Assembly (NCBI RefSeq): GCF_000143415.4
Contig: NW_003314266.1
Span: 1,855,139-1,919,138 of the forward strand
Direction: 5' to 3'
DNA from: Selaginella moellendorffii
Taxonomy: Eukaryota > Streptophyta > Lycopodiopsida > Selaginellales > Selaginellaceae
Length of the DNA: 64,000 nucleotides
Shown here: one piece after another, positions 1-11,021 of the stretch
Layout: the number at the start of each line of letters is the position of its first letter
Position numbering within the stretch: position 1 is the first letter of the stretch
Notes under the pieces: model-generated
What the model was told of the DNA's origin: nothing
What the model saw: only the letters and a program-made list of their open reading frames with translations
The model's database searches: none
Made by a program: the position numbers and the translations under genes

Positions 1-104
1 TAAAAGAATCTATTTGGCCGCAAACCATGGAACTCCTAAGCATCGAATTTCTATTCTCTATTTGATCGTCCTGTTATTATGCACACAAGCCACATAGTTT
101 TTTT

Positions 105-1836
105 CTAGCGCTTGGGTTCGATCCCGTGAGAGGCCGCCTTGGCGGCGGTCTTGAGCACAGACGTTGGCTTCATCACGCTCTTGGGATTGATGGCGTTGCG
201 CAGCTTGGAAATGGTCCATGCCGTGGAGACTAAATGGCCGGCGGTGGCCAGGCCTTCGTGCGCAAACTCGCCAGCCTTGTCTCCAAATCTGCGAGGAAGA
301 TGTTCGTCATTTCAGGCCCAACTTGAAAATGCATCCTTATCTCACGAAGAGAGGAAACATACCTGTGAGAGATTGCGCCGGTTGTCACCACAGAGCTTGT
401 GTTAAGAACGTTTGTTCCAGCGACCTCAACAGCGTCGAAAATTTTTCCTGCGAAGTAGAAGGAACATCCAGTTAGACGAGTACATCAGTGTCAACTAAGC
501 ACGTACCGAAACCGTCCAAAGACGCGAGAGCAATCTCGCCGGGTAACATCTTGAAGAATTTCTTCCCGGCCCTCGAGTTTACAATCGAGGTTGTAAAGAA
601 TCCAGTCACTGACACGACACCCGTGAGGACTCCCTTCGCTACTTTCTCCGACATCTTAGTCACCCTCTTGGCTCTGATGGATCATCAAAGAAACGTTAGC
701 TTTTCTAAAGAACAAGACCTTGGAAAAAAAAAACACGAGACGTACCTGCGAATGTTCCTCATTGTCCGCGGGCTCACCTCAGATGGCTTGCCGCAGGCTC
801 CTGAAACACGCCTTACAAGCCGTCCAGTCCTCTCCAAATTCGTGACTGTCGTCTCACTGCACCAGAAAATCCCCCTGATTATGTGCCCGGTTCCGCTGGC
901 AATCGCTCGAGCCAGGCTGCTGTTATAGTCGTCTACGTTGGGAGCAATGGTCGTCCAGTAAGCTGTAGAAACCTCCTCGGATGGCTTCTTCTCGGTGATG
1001 GCGTCCGTTGGAACCGGCTTGCCAGGGAGGTCCGAGCTCACCACCTCTCGCGAAGACGCCTCAGGTACCTTGCCTCCATCCACCTTCTTTACATCTTCCT
1101 CCGAGCCCTGGAGCATGGTTGGTGCGGAGAAATAGCTGTACTGTTCCAAGATCTTGTCAAGCTCTCCGAGAAGCTCCTTGTTGCCGTCAACTTGGAACGT
1201 AACTCCATAGTTGAGAGTCTCAGTTGCCTTCGAATCCTTGGGCGGCTTCTCGTCGTCGTCGGCGTCCACACGCAGCGAGAATACGTAGTGCGATGGATCG
1301 AGCTTTGTAGCAGGCAAGTCGTTCACAACGGGCCACTGGAGTTCATCACCGACTCTGGCGAACAGCGCCACGTCTGTACCGTTTTGCAGCAGCTTCACCA
1401 GGACGAACTCGCCAGATGCCAGAATAACACTTTCCTGCTCGTCGATGAGATGCGCCAGACACCCCGGGATCTTTACCAGCACTTCCTCAGATGCTTCCAC
1501 CACAGGAGGCTCTTTCGCATCACTAGTCTCTGCACCCTTGGAAGGAGGAGGGTGATATATATCTGGATAGAGCTTCGAAGTCGCTCCAGCAACTTTGTCC
1601 AAATTCTCGTCACGCGTTGGAGACCTCACCTTCAGACCCGTTGTCGGATCATACTGAGCGACCTCGTCTTTTGCTGATGACGGGATACCGTTCACTTCTC
1701 TCGTAACACCCTCCGGTGGTGCCGGAGAAGGCAGACTGTTAGAGCGCTCGAAAGCGGCGGTGCTATCACTCTTCTGACCTCCCATCCATTTATCCGATCC
1801 AATAATGAACGACGAACGCCCTTTGAACCACTGCAT
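105..1836 (-). CDS. ERD7: ERD7-like senescence/dehydration-associated protein
   Basis: Exons on the minus strand are 746..1836, 507..673, 363..447 and 105..288; the sum is 1527 nt, 508 aa. Introns of 72, 59 and 74 nt are GT-AG. Residues 116-240 match the N-terminal half of plant senescence-domain proteins (motifs ALFARVGDELQWPV and LDPSHYVFSLRV). Residues 291-500 form the Senescence domain, with RVTKMSEKVAKGVL, KKFFKMLPGEIALASLDGF and SSVVTTGAISHR. The family is drought and cold induced in seed plants, binds membrane lipids and is distantly related to animal spartin; this is family knowledge. The start is uncertain: the frame stays open upstream, and an in-frame ATG at 1953 would give 547 aa. 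The gene lies head to tail behind the ASI1-like gene. Confidence 0.88.
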
Positions 1837-1953
1837 TCTTGTGTACCTAGCTGGAATTCTCACCTCAACAGTAGCAGCTCCCGAAAGCTCTAGTCCTGGA
1901 ACACAAGAACGACTTGTTAGAACCCTTTCGAGAAACGACTCCAGAGAACCCAT

Positions 1954-2468
1954 TCGCCCATCACAGCAAGGACACGGATTCTCAAACCCACCAGCAAGAA
2001 ATAGGAATCCACAGGGATCATGAGAGACATACCTGAATTTTTCACCTCCCGCGAAGAAAGCCCGGTAACAGACCAAATTGCTCCAACTGCGCCCCGCTTT
2101 ATACTCAACCTTTCGTGGCAAACTCACAGTCGTCCAGCTGGGAATCCCATCGGACGCGATGGACACCGCGTCATAGCCGTGTGGCAGTTTGCTGTAGTGC
2201 CACGTTTATAATACGGATACTTAATGAAAATTCCCATAGTTTTCTTTGGCGCTGGAGATAAGCAAAAATTTGTTAAAACCTTTAGCGTAACTCTTACCGG
2301 CACTATCAACAAAAATGGAGGGACATTTGGAGATCCCTGCACTACTTACAACCTCATTTACTTGTATCTCAGTCAAGTCTAGCTATTGGGACGATCGATC
2401 ACCTACATTGAGAAAATGAGAAACGATTGAAGAGCTTTGGAAAGTGATTTTACCTTCAGTGACGCTCG
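1954..2468. other. Spacer upstream of the ERD7-like gene
   Basis: About 0.5 kb between the ASI1-like stop codon and the earliest likely ERD7-like ATG. The ERD7 frame stays open here as far as about 2166 but shows no family similarity, so it is probably leader or promoter. I see no RNA gene or repeat. Confidence 0.5.
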
Positions 2469-4135
2469 TTACGATATTTTGGTGATTCTAAGCTTTGCCT
2501 TGAGATCCGCCACCTCTTGTTCTTGTTGCTGCGCATTGTTTTTCACATGAATATCCGCGAAAAAACAAAAATCTACTACGGGCGTTACCTTCCTCAGTGT
2601 TTGTATCTGCAACTTGTGCTCTTCATCCATGAGGCGCCACTCGAGTGCCATCTCGTATTCGATGGTGTTCGGCTGGGAACAGTGTGCTGTGGAGACTGCC
2701 TCTTTCTGCAAAACGCGATTAAGTGCCTGGTTCACTTGAGTTAAAAGAAGGCTTACAAATTTTTCCGTCTGCACCCGCCAGTACTTCTCAACAGGAAGAT
2801 GTCCAGGAAACTTTTTTGCTCTTGGTCGTTCCACCGCAGTTGCAATACAAGGCCTGCATAAACAACACAAAGTAGATTCAAAGCGTGAAAGCAAGAAAGA
2901 GAACAATATACCCCTCCTCTTCTGATAAGATCACACAATTTTCCTGGATAGTCTTCAAAACACGGTTGCCTTTGTCGGCATCTCGGAAGGCTAGCACCGC
3001 TTCTCCTGGTCGAATCACCGGTTGCAGCAGTAGTAGTAAGCTATATGCGGATCGCTTACCTCTTTTTGATTCGAACTTGCAACACTTTGGCGGAACAACA
3101 GCGACTTCTACATCCGCTCGAATGTCTTTGAAAAGGAACACCAAGGCTTCCTGCATAGAACTTCAGCAAGAAGACATCCGTGATTCCTGAGAGTACCTTC
3201 AGCTCTTCAGAGGTGTAGCCAGTGCCAAATCCCATCAGCATGATGACCTTGCCTTTGTCGAATGCTTCGTCCAGCTTATCGTTCCATCCCAGCTTCTTAA
3301 ACGCGTTCTTGAGCGCCGGACGCTTCTCCTTCTCTGGTCGTGTTTCCTGCGTTGAAACCGGCACAGGCTTCTGCTGCAAGGTAAATGAGAAAGCAAAACT
3401 TGAAAATCACCTGTGGAGCGGCTTCGTTGGTCACAACCAGTTTTTTCTTGACTGGACGTTCCAGACGATCATCCGCCGGCCTCCGTGGGCATTTCTTCAC
3501 AGCTGCATTGTAAGAAACACCGTTCAACACAAAGCAACTTTAAACTATAAACAGCATACATAAACTCTTTGTCTATCCGACTCACCTCCAATTCGCTCTA
3601 GCGCTTCTCTGAGATTGCAATGAACTTCTCCGAGAAGGAAATCGTAGCACCTCGAGACGTAGTAGCGAGCTCCACTAATTTCCTCCTTCGTGGGCGCCCA
3701 GTTCGCAACTCCTTCTGGGCAGTACAAGACTTTAACCGCACACTTTTCCTCCACGACATTCTGGGTGGCAGGACAAGAATCGTGAACGGCGAAGCAAAAA
3801 ACTAATGTTTTCATACATACCAGATCGTTGGAGTCCTCGGCGCCATTCCCACTGCCGAGCGCCAGGAAGAGCTCCTGGTCGCCGGCATCCACCTCAATGT
3901 CGAGATCTTCGCGCCGATAGAGCCACCGAACGACCACATTCCCCTTCTTCGTGATGCGATTCTCCCACAGCCGCACGACGAGGCCCACAAACGGGAGCTC
4001 CGGGTCACGGGACCTGAGATGGATGAAATCGTAGAGGCAAATCTCCTGCCTGTCCAGAAGAACGGACTCGTACTCCCGCTCGAGCTCCCCGGAATCCTCC
4101 CTCTTGCTCTTGCTCTTCCCCCATACAATCTGCAT
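2469..4135 (-). CDS. ASI1: BAH and RRM domain protein, ASI1/IBM2/SG1-like
   Basis: Nine exons rebuilt by eye: 3821..4135, 3586..3760, 3411..3502, 3197..3373, 3060..3150, 2912..3005, 2757..2853, 2589..2705, 2469..2528; 1218 nt, 405 aa. Introns are 37 to 83 nt. Residues 30-165 form a BAH domain (EICLYDFIHLRS, then YYVSRCYDF). Residues 229-320 are an RRM-like fold introduced by KGKVIMLMGFGTGYTSEEL. Residues near 355-370 carry CSQPNTIEYEMALEW, the signature C-terminal motif of this plant family. Arabidopsis ASI1 (also called IBM2 or SG1) binds chromatin and RNA and promotes full-length transcription across introns that contain silenced transposons; that role is family knowledge. The ATG at 4135 is the first in frame and opens the BAH exon. 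The order BAH, RRM, signature motif makes the assignment strong. Confidence 0.9.
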
Positions 4136-4571
4136 CGAGGGCCGCGATCGAGGGAAGCGGTTCGGCCGATCAGGGCAAAGATCGCGACCGCGCAGCCATT
4201 GCCGAGAGGAGGCAAGAAAGAAACGAGAAAGAAAGAAAGCTCGGCGCTTGCGTGATCGTAAAGCTCACCGATCGGGCGCCGCGATCAGCCGACGAGTCGC
4301 GGCAATGCAGGAAAGGAATCGCCCGGGCGACGCGATCGCCGACCTAGGCGTGGCGGCAACGAAATAAGGACGATCAGGGCAAAGAATCGCGAGCTTGGGA
4401 GGAGAAAAGAGTGAGTCACATTTGTTTGCCGCGATGCTTAAAGGCGGTCGCCCTAGGGAGAACTCACATTAAGATAAGCTAACAACGCATTAGAATTAAT
4501 CGCGATTTAGTTCTATCTACAGATAAACTTCTCGCATTTTCTTCGCTAGTCAAACAAAAAGAAGAACTTAC
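4136..4571. other. Promoter-side spacer of the ASI1-like gene
   Basis: GC-rich sequence upstream of the ASI1-like ATG, with a short GAAA-rich run near 4215-4240. The 3' end of the upstream minus-strand gene probably falls inside it. I recognise no coding frame or RNA gene. Confidence 0.4.
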
Positions 4572-5856
4572 CGCGAGTGGTAAAATGGATCCAGCTTCCT
4601 CCCTTGCTTCGTCAATCCATGCGCGCCAGGCTTTGCTCCAAGTTTCCTCCGGGAACTTCGACACGATCAAGCGAAGATGGTGTCCAAGCCAGCGCCGGAA
4701 AGGAGCACACTCGCCATCGTGCCAGTAGCTCGAATCAGGCAGTGGAATCTCGTTGATCACATCCCTGCGGATGAAAGCACGCATGAGCGAAACGATCAGA
4801 GGGAGAAAACCATGACAATGTCAATACCTGAAGAACTCGAGAAACCTGGATGGTCTGTAGACGTCGCTAGACTGTAATTCGACACAAGCCGGCGTTCCAG
4901 ACCAAACACCGACGAACGTCAACTCCGTGAACTCCGGAAGAAACTGCGCGCCAGAAAGAAAATCAGTCTCTAGTGCAAGAAATAAGAACTGCGAAACTTA
5001 CTAGCGGTTCTTCTCGTCACGCCAAGACGCAAATCTATGGCCGGTTCGCAGCGCAGACCCGGTCACGTCTTCCAAGGCTGCTTTCTCTCGCACTTCACGG
5101 CTGATCTCCTCCTCGAAAACATACTAAGAGCCGACTTTAGCGACGATAACTGCAAGACAAAACAATCACGAATCAAGAACAAAGAAAGGAAACACACGTA
5201 CCAGGATAGGAGATCATCGCACAAACTGGATTGTTTCCAAGAACTTCAAGCTTGCTCTCGACTGCAAGCGAGCAAGGTAGCCAGAATCCGGGAAATCTTG
5301 CAAGAGCTTTGCCTCTGGAGGATCCGAAAGCCGGCAGCTAGAATCCGTGCTTGAGCCTCGAGAGGCGATCCAGAAATGGGATCCATAGACACATCCTCGA
5401 CCGGAACATCTCCTCTCAGAAGATCAAGATGCCTCCTCCCATACCGGAGATCTTGGAAGAAGAACAATCGACAAGTCACACTTGATCCCGACCGCCATTT
5501 GGTCGCCACGTTCTCTTCGCTCTGGTCATGTTTCGAGCGGTGGCAGCCATCGTCAAAGACACTGGAAACAAGTGCCGGGAACAATCTTTCCTGTCGAACT
5601 CCAGCCTTCCATCCTGAAAGTACTTCCGGCGGCTCTGGAAGTTCTCTAGGAGTAGCGTACCAGCTGCCCCCCCGGGACTATCTCCGCCAGAGGACCTTCA
5701 GTCGATCCTCGTCAGGCAGATCGAGGACGAGTTCATGTTGATCAATGATCCGGAACATCGGCTCAGAAACGCACCTTGGCTCCTTCTTTTCCAGTGAACA
5801 GAAACGCTGGAGCTGACGTTTACCCAATCTTCCTCAGAGAGAGAAGCCCTCGCCAT
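4572..5856 (-). CDS. Unresolved multi-exon gene, product unknown
   Basis: Two exons look convincing: 4828..4943 and 4572..4764, joined across a 63-nt GT-AG intron with phase kept. They read FLPEFTELTFVGVWSG and later RDVINEIPLPDSSYW and APFRRWLGHHLRLIVSKFPE. Upstream pieces that look coding lie near 5030-5140 (YVFEEEISREVREK) and 5230-5400, and a possible start is the ATG at 5856. I could not join them without a frame conflict at the donor near 5005, and an in-frame stop appears near 5129. Several frames on both strands are open between 5380 and 5800. It may be a real gene with unusual splice sites, or a decaying one. I do not recognise the family. Confidence 0.35.
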
Positions 5857-5988
5857 AGCCCAAGAGCCCTAAATAAAATTTAAAGGGGAAGCGTGGGAAA
5901 TGTAAAGGTAAAAGAAAAGGGCCTAGTTGGTATTAGGGCCAAGTAGGCAGCCGCAGTCGTGGCAGGATTTTGAGCGTCGGATCAAACA

Positions 5989-7475
5989 CTAGCGATGGAT
6001 TGAAAAGCTCTTGGAAATGTAGCGACATGGTTGGTGGCCGCCTCCTCGCGGTAGCTGCCTTCTTCGCCGCACAGCCTTGTTCATAAACACGGCAGCCGCG
6101 ACCTTGGAACCTATAGAACTAGAACCATGGCCGAGCACCACTGCCCAGCCTAGAAGAAATACACTTTGCATCAGGAAACTCACTGGTTTGTGACGATCGC
6201 TTCCATTCTGGCTTGTTCGATCTGCGCTGCCGCCACCATAGCTTTGGCTATGCGAGCGTGAGCTAGCGAAGAAGTCCTTTCGTTCGAGCTCCAAAGGTAT
6301 CTGTGAAAACCACGAATCAAGCAATGGAAGATACACACGGCGTCCCATACCTTGTTGCAAAGAGTCACCGCGTCGGGCTTTGCTTTGCGCCTTTTGTCCA
6401 AGCCGGAGCTCTTGTATGATCGTAAGTTGTGTTCCATCTTGTTGACGTAGCTCCAGATGCCGCGAGAGAAGGCCATTTTTGCCATCTCTTTCCCGACGCC
6501 AATGTCTTCCCTGTGAAGCATTTTCACCTCGCAAGCATTGCTGCCAGGAACTAGAGAGAAGGCATACCATAAAACATGAGAAATCTGGAGAGCCAGAGCA
6601 CTCTAACCTGCTTGAATTCTCCAGCCCGATAGGTACTCTTTGACCCGCTTAAATTCCTGTCGCCTTGGAGCAGCAGGATGTTCGCAAGCCTGAGAGAAAA
6701 GCTCATAGATACAAAAAGAAAAACTCAGCCGGAGAGGATACCTTGATGACACAGAAGTATGTGTTTTCCGCAGCTTTCCAAAGCCTCCACGCGAGAACGT
6801 ATTCTCTCGCCATCATCAGCGGAAACTTTTTCACGGTCCGGCCGACCTCCGTTCCGGATTTGAGACACAAAGCCAGCTGCTCGTGCTTCAAAACCGTGCT
6901 ATCCCACTGCAAACGAAACTCGTTGTCCATGTAAAAATCGCGAAGCAACTCGGCCGTGCAATTCTCAAAGGTTGTAGTGCTGAGATACTCGGTCGGCCCT
7001 CCGTCCTGTCCACCAAAGAGAAGATGAAAGAAAATCGAAAACTTAGAACGTTGGAAGTGTCAGAGATTGAATTGTCACCTTTGGTTCACGACGCTTTGCA
7101 AAATATGAGACACCATCGTTGCGTTTGTCAAGAACAACGCTCCAGTTACCACTGCTTTGATCGACTTCGTCTAGCTCCTCTATGAGCTTTCGCAGCTCCG
7201 ATTCCTTTATCAAGCTTTCCAACGCTGTCGCGGGACACCTGCTTGTTTCAACACTGCCAAAGAAAAGAGAAATGAAAACCACCAACGAGACGAGCGCTAT
7301 AAATTTACCACGACCGCGCTTTCGATGCCCTCGCCTTCCTTCCAAAGATCCTCTTGACGCTCGCAACAATGAATCCCAGGCACCAGTAGAGGAAGAGAAT
7401 CCCTAGCGCTACCCACGTCGCAAACACCTCGTGATTCCGCTCGCTGCTCTTCACAAATCTCGACAGCACGCCCAT
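5989..7475 (-). CDS. START-domain lipid-transfer protein with N-terminal membrane anchor
   Basis: Six exons: 7309..7475, 7079..7253, 6742..7005, 6608..6689, 6351..6550, 5989..6300; 1200 nt, 399 aa. Introns are 50 to 73 nt with consensus ends. Residues 17-41 form a hydrophobic segment (FATWVALGILFLYWCLGF). Residues 85-270 are a START fold, with LRDFYMDNEFRLQWDS, MMAREYVLAWRLW and CEVKMLHREDIG. A weaker hydrophobic stretch near the C-terminus may be a second anchor. The order resembles the plant family of membrane-bound START proteins typified by Arabidopsis At3g13062, which are thought to bind a hydrophobic ligand; the ligand is unknown. The intron 4 acceptor (exon start 6550) is set by phase: the nearer CAG would create a stop. 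Confidence 0.9.
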
Positions 7476-7771
7476 AGCTGGCTCCGCGCGCGCGGCAATC
7501 GCATGATCAGCAGCAATGCGCCGGTGGAGCGCGATCGGGACGACGATTCACAGCGCCAGGAACCCTAAAAACGGCCTGGATCGATCGATCGCGGAGGAGG
7601 AGCGCCAAACCTCACGAGGATTGTGGACTGCGCCAGCGCGCCATGGGGGGCGATGCGGTCCAGGAGCTGGATTGTGGATACCATTTACTCTGTGGGACCT
7701 AAAACGTTCCACTCGAGGACAAGGCCCCCACAGAGCTTTGAAAAGAAATATTTCGTGGCTAACAAGCGGCT
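7476..7771. promoter_or_regulatory. Shared divergent promoter region
   Basis: 296 bp between the ATG of the START gene (minus) and the ATG of the small unknown gene (plus). Both genes must be driven from here. It is GC-rich, with repeated GATCGATCG near 7581-7590; I see no clear TATA box. Confidence 0.5.
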
Positions 7772-8506
7772 ATGGCGTCTCTCTTTCTTTCTCCTCCCTC
7801 ATCCACGCTGCGATTCTATCGCCATGACAATAGCGCCAGGTCAGCATCGTCCTCGCAACGATGTGCGGCCTGGAAGAAATCGTGTATCCACGCAAGGCGA
7901 GCGAGAATCCTGGCGATGGGGTTCAAGATCAACGAATCCTACGATAGCGCCGTGGAGCTCGACGCCGAGGTATGGTTCCTTCGCTCTAGGAGAAGCTAAA
8001 TCCGCGAGATTGGTGCGATTCCAGCGGGATAGCGCGCTGCGAAGCCTCTTGAGCTCGGAAGCATTTTGCAAACAGGTGATCTTGGCACGAAATTCTCGAT
8101 CGATCGCCTCATGGATTCATCCTCATCGACCAGGTCGCGAAAGAAGCAGGGATTTCGGAGACCAGCGGCGTGGAATTTCTTGGAGAGCTCTTCCAGCCGG
8201 TGCCATGGAGTCCGAGCACCACACACGGCATGCCCCAGGTAACCATTTCTTCCACTAGCATGAAATATCACCATAGCTAAGCTTGTTCTTTGTGGCTAGG
8301 AATTCGAGAAGTATCATCACGACAAGGAGAACTACGTGATCATCAATGTACCTCCAAACTTCATGTTTAAAGCCAAGGTATGAGAATTCCCGGCCTCGGA
8401 GGAAAAAAAAAAGAACTTTTTTTTTGGTGTGCTCCAGGTATTCAAACCTTCGCGGCTCTGCGCAATCTACAGAAAAATCAAGGAGGAGTCACTCAAAGCA
8501 ACTTAG
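7772..8506 (+). CDS. Conserved-looking small protein, possibly organelle targeted
   Basis: Five exons: 7772..7969, 8025..8075, 8134..8238, 8300..8377, 8438..8506; 501 nt, 166 aa. All junctions are GT-AG and all exons are whole codons, so each intron is phase 0. The first 50 residues are rich in Ser, Arg and Ala and poor in acids (MASLFLSPPSS at the start), as in plastid or mitochondrial transit peptides. The mature part carries GVEFLGELFQPVPWSP and YHHDKENYVIINVPPNFMF. I do not recognise a domain. The tidy exon structure argues for a real gene. Its stop lies 47 bp from the stop of the convergent proteasome gene, so the 3' UTRs probably overlap. Confidence 0.75.
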
Positions 8507-8553
8507 AAGCTCGCTTTCTTACCGTGTTTTGGAGGAACAAAGTGAACGGAGGA

Positions 8554-9776
8554 TCAGCCTTGGACTTGCATGGATGTGGATGCCTCTCCCGGATTGATAA
8601 CCGGAGGAGGTCCCGCTGAAGGAGCTGGCTCCAGGCTCCTCCACGCAAGATCTCGAGCGCCGTCCTTGTCCACGATCTTGAGCACGAAGCTGTGAGGCGA
8701 GGCGATCAATCGCTTGCGGATCTCTGCGATGCACTTGTCAGCGAGAGCCATCCCTTCTTCCACCGACATCCCCTTGCGGAAGTACTTGTCCATGACAGAC
8801 AACACGAAGTAGCTTCCTGCGATTGAAACGAGCGAGCATCAGCAAAAGCGATGAGAAGAACCAAAGCAGCGATACAAAATTCTCCTGACCAGGACGAGAA
8901 ATAGAATCAGATAAAACAAGCAAAAAAACCACTACGTAGAAAAAAAAATGCGAGAACAAACTTAAGTGAAAACCGAACAAGTGAACTCTATGATCACGTA
9001 GAAGAAAATGCGAGAACAAACAAAAGTGAAAACCACAAAGAACAAACAAGAGAACTCTATGATCACGTAGAAGAAAATGCGAGAACAAACGCAATGAAAA
9101 CCACTAAGAACGAACAAGAGAACTCTATGATCACGTCGAAGAAAATGCGAGAACAAACGAAAGTGAAAACCACTAAGAACGAACAAGAGAACTGATCACG
9201 TAGAAGAAAATGCGAGAACAAACCATGATCATAACGAAGAAAGCAAGAAAACGAGAAAGGAGTTCTACGTACCATAGCCGACGGCTCCCTTCTCCAGCTG
9301 ATGGAGAGTGGCGATGTAATCCATGAAGTAAAGCGATGGCCCCTTGCCCTTGTCAAATCCTCCGAGCATCAAGTTCACATAGTATGGGTTCTGAAACAAA
9401 GATCTTCAAGGCTCCAGGAAAAGAACTAGCACAAGAAATACCTTTCGAAGCGCCACAGCCAATTCGTTCCGAGTGAAGCTTGCGGCCGCGGCCGTGGACA
9501 GCGGAATCCCGTTCCGGAAGTTGTACAGGTTGATGTTCTTCTGGATGTACTCCGAGAAGATAACCCTGTAGAAGAATTTCTCACTATCCCTAGATCTATG
9601 GAGCTTGATCGAGCTCACCTATCACCGGCTTCGCCGCTCGTCGCCATGAGCTTGTGCGAGTCGAGCTGCAAGATCTTGTCCTCGGTCGTCTTCTGCACGA
9701 CGATGCTCTGCACGACGGAGGTGTCGGCGCCAAGAATGACGAAGCCATCGCCCACGAAGCCGAAGATACACTCCAT
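8554..9776 (-). CDS. PBD: 20S proteasome subunit beta type-2 (PBD, structural beta4)
   Basis: Four exons: 9619..9776, 9442..9565, 9273..9390, 8554..8816; 663 nt, 220 aa. The protein follows plant PBD1/PBD2 closely from [14 protein letters not shown] through TLDSHKL-type ([18 protein letters not shown]), [33 protein letters not shown] and [17 protein letters not shown]. This subunit is a non-catalytic member of the beta ring and has no cleaved propeptide. The start is the conserved MEC methionine; an upstream in-frame extension exists but has no family match. Intron 3 (8817..9272) is 456 nt, about eight times its neighbours, because it holds a minisatellite. The C-terminus is longer and more Pro-rich than is usual. 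Confidence 0.95.
8935..9223. repeat. Minisatellite inside proteasome intron 3
   Basis: Four full units of 62 to 69 bp plus a partial one. Each contains GAAGAAAATGCGAGAACAAA and ends in a GATCACGT-like stretch. Units differ by single bases and small indels. The array makes up most of the intron, so tandem amplification explains the intron's odd length. Confidence 0.9.
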
Positions 9777-10019
9777 CTCGCGAAGAACCCTAAAGCTCCC
9801 GGCAATATGCCAAGAATATACGGCAGCCGGAATGTGCCTCACAAACAGAATATGCTCCAGAGATTGACGGACGATGCGTTTCTTCATACGGAATGTCTCA
9901 TCCAAAATGATCCACTTTGTGTGCTTTTATAAAGTCCTCCGTGGTCCATGTGGGACGGCGCCTAAGAGTACTGGTTTTTCAACGAGCGAACCACTCGCGC
10001 ATTTGCTCACATTGTTTCC
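9777..10019. promoter_or_regulatory. Divergent promoter between proteasome and thioredoxin genes
   Basis: 243 bp separate two ATGs that point away from each other. A TATA-like TTTTATAAAG lies near 9926-9935. It could serve either gene. Both products act in protein quality and redox control, so shared control is possible but not shown. Confidence 0.5.
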
Positions 10020-10763
10020 ATGGCGTCGCGGGTAGTGATGGTGGAATCTATCTCGGATTGGGACGGAATTCTCAAGCAAGCCAAATCGCAAGACGCGATC
10101 GTAAGCAAAAATGGCTTCTCTCCCCCTCGCTTTGATTGATCTCCCCCTGTTTTTGATCTTCCCAGCGAATACCTTCTCTAGCGCTCGTGAATATAGAGAT
10201 TGAGATTCTCCCTCTTTTTTTTCTTTTTTTCTTTTTTTGCTCCTTTCCTTTCTCTCTTGCGAGAGGTTTTAACTGTTCGTCGTCTTCTCTGTGTGATCGT
10301 ATCTTAGATTGTGGCGCACTTTTCCGCGGATTGGTGCGCCCCTTGCAAGTACATGGCCTCCACATTCCGCGAGGCGTCCACGCGATTCCTCAAGCTCATC
10401 TTCCTCACTGTGGACGTGGATGAGCTCAAGGTAAGTGAAAACCAGAAAGGCTCCCCCAGCCTAGATATTTTTTCCCCCCAGATCTTTTACCACTCCTCTC
10501 TCTATCTCCATCTCCATTCATGACCTCTCTCTATCTCCATCTCTACCATTCATGATCTCATGATCCAGTTGGTTGCTCCTAACACTCGCTCTATCTGACC
10601 AAAAACATCAAATCCACAGGAAATTGCCACTCGATTGGAGGTCAAGGCAATGCCCACATTCGTGTTCATCAAGGACGAGGAGGCGATCGGCCGGATTGTG
10701 GGCGCGAATCGAGAACAGCTCGTCAAGAGAGTGGCGGCTCTGGCCACTACAGTAGCGGAATAA
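10020..10763 (+). CDS. Thioredoxin, h-type-like
   Basis: Three exons: 10020..10100, 10308..10430, 10620..10763; 348 nt, 115 aa, all phase 0. The active site WCAPCK is at residues 36-41 (Cys37 and Cys40) and the cis-proline loop AMPTFVF at 78-84. Length and lack of a targeting sequence fit a cytosolic thioredoxin that reduces protein disulfides. The site is WCAPC rather than the WCGPC of most h types. Introns of 207 and 189 nt are long for this window; intron 1 has a long T-rich stretch before the acceptor. Confidence 0.93.
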
Positions 10764-11021
10764 CATCTGGATAGAACAGATTCGATCGATCACTTCTGTC
10801 CAGACACAGAAAAATTTGATGAATCCCAAATAGAAATTTGGTGGAAAATTATTGGCCCAGTGGGCCGCAATGTCTACAGAAATCCCCCACGTGGAAAACA
10901 GAGCAGTGCTTCGTTTGACTGGATCTTAGTCAACGGTCGTAAAATAGTCAACCATCAAATCGCATTGCCGCCGGAAAGAATCAACTCCCAGTCAAATCCA
11001 CCAGTCAACACGAAGTGATGA

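Noticed and set aside
113-126. GGGTTCGATCCCG, a tRNA B-box match
   Set aside because: It lies in the last coding exon of the ERD7-like gene, with no A box or cloverleaf around it.
9777-9905. N-terminal extension of the proteasome subunit starting at 9905
   Set aside because: The frame is open but family members start at MEC and have no propeptide.
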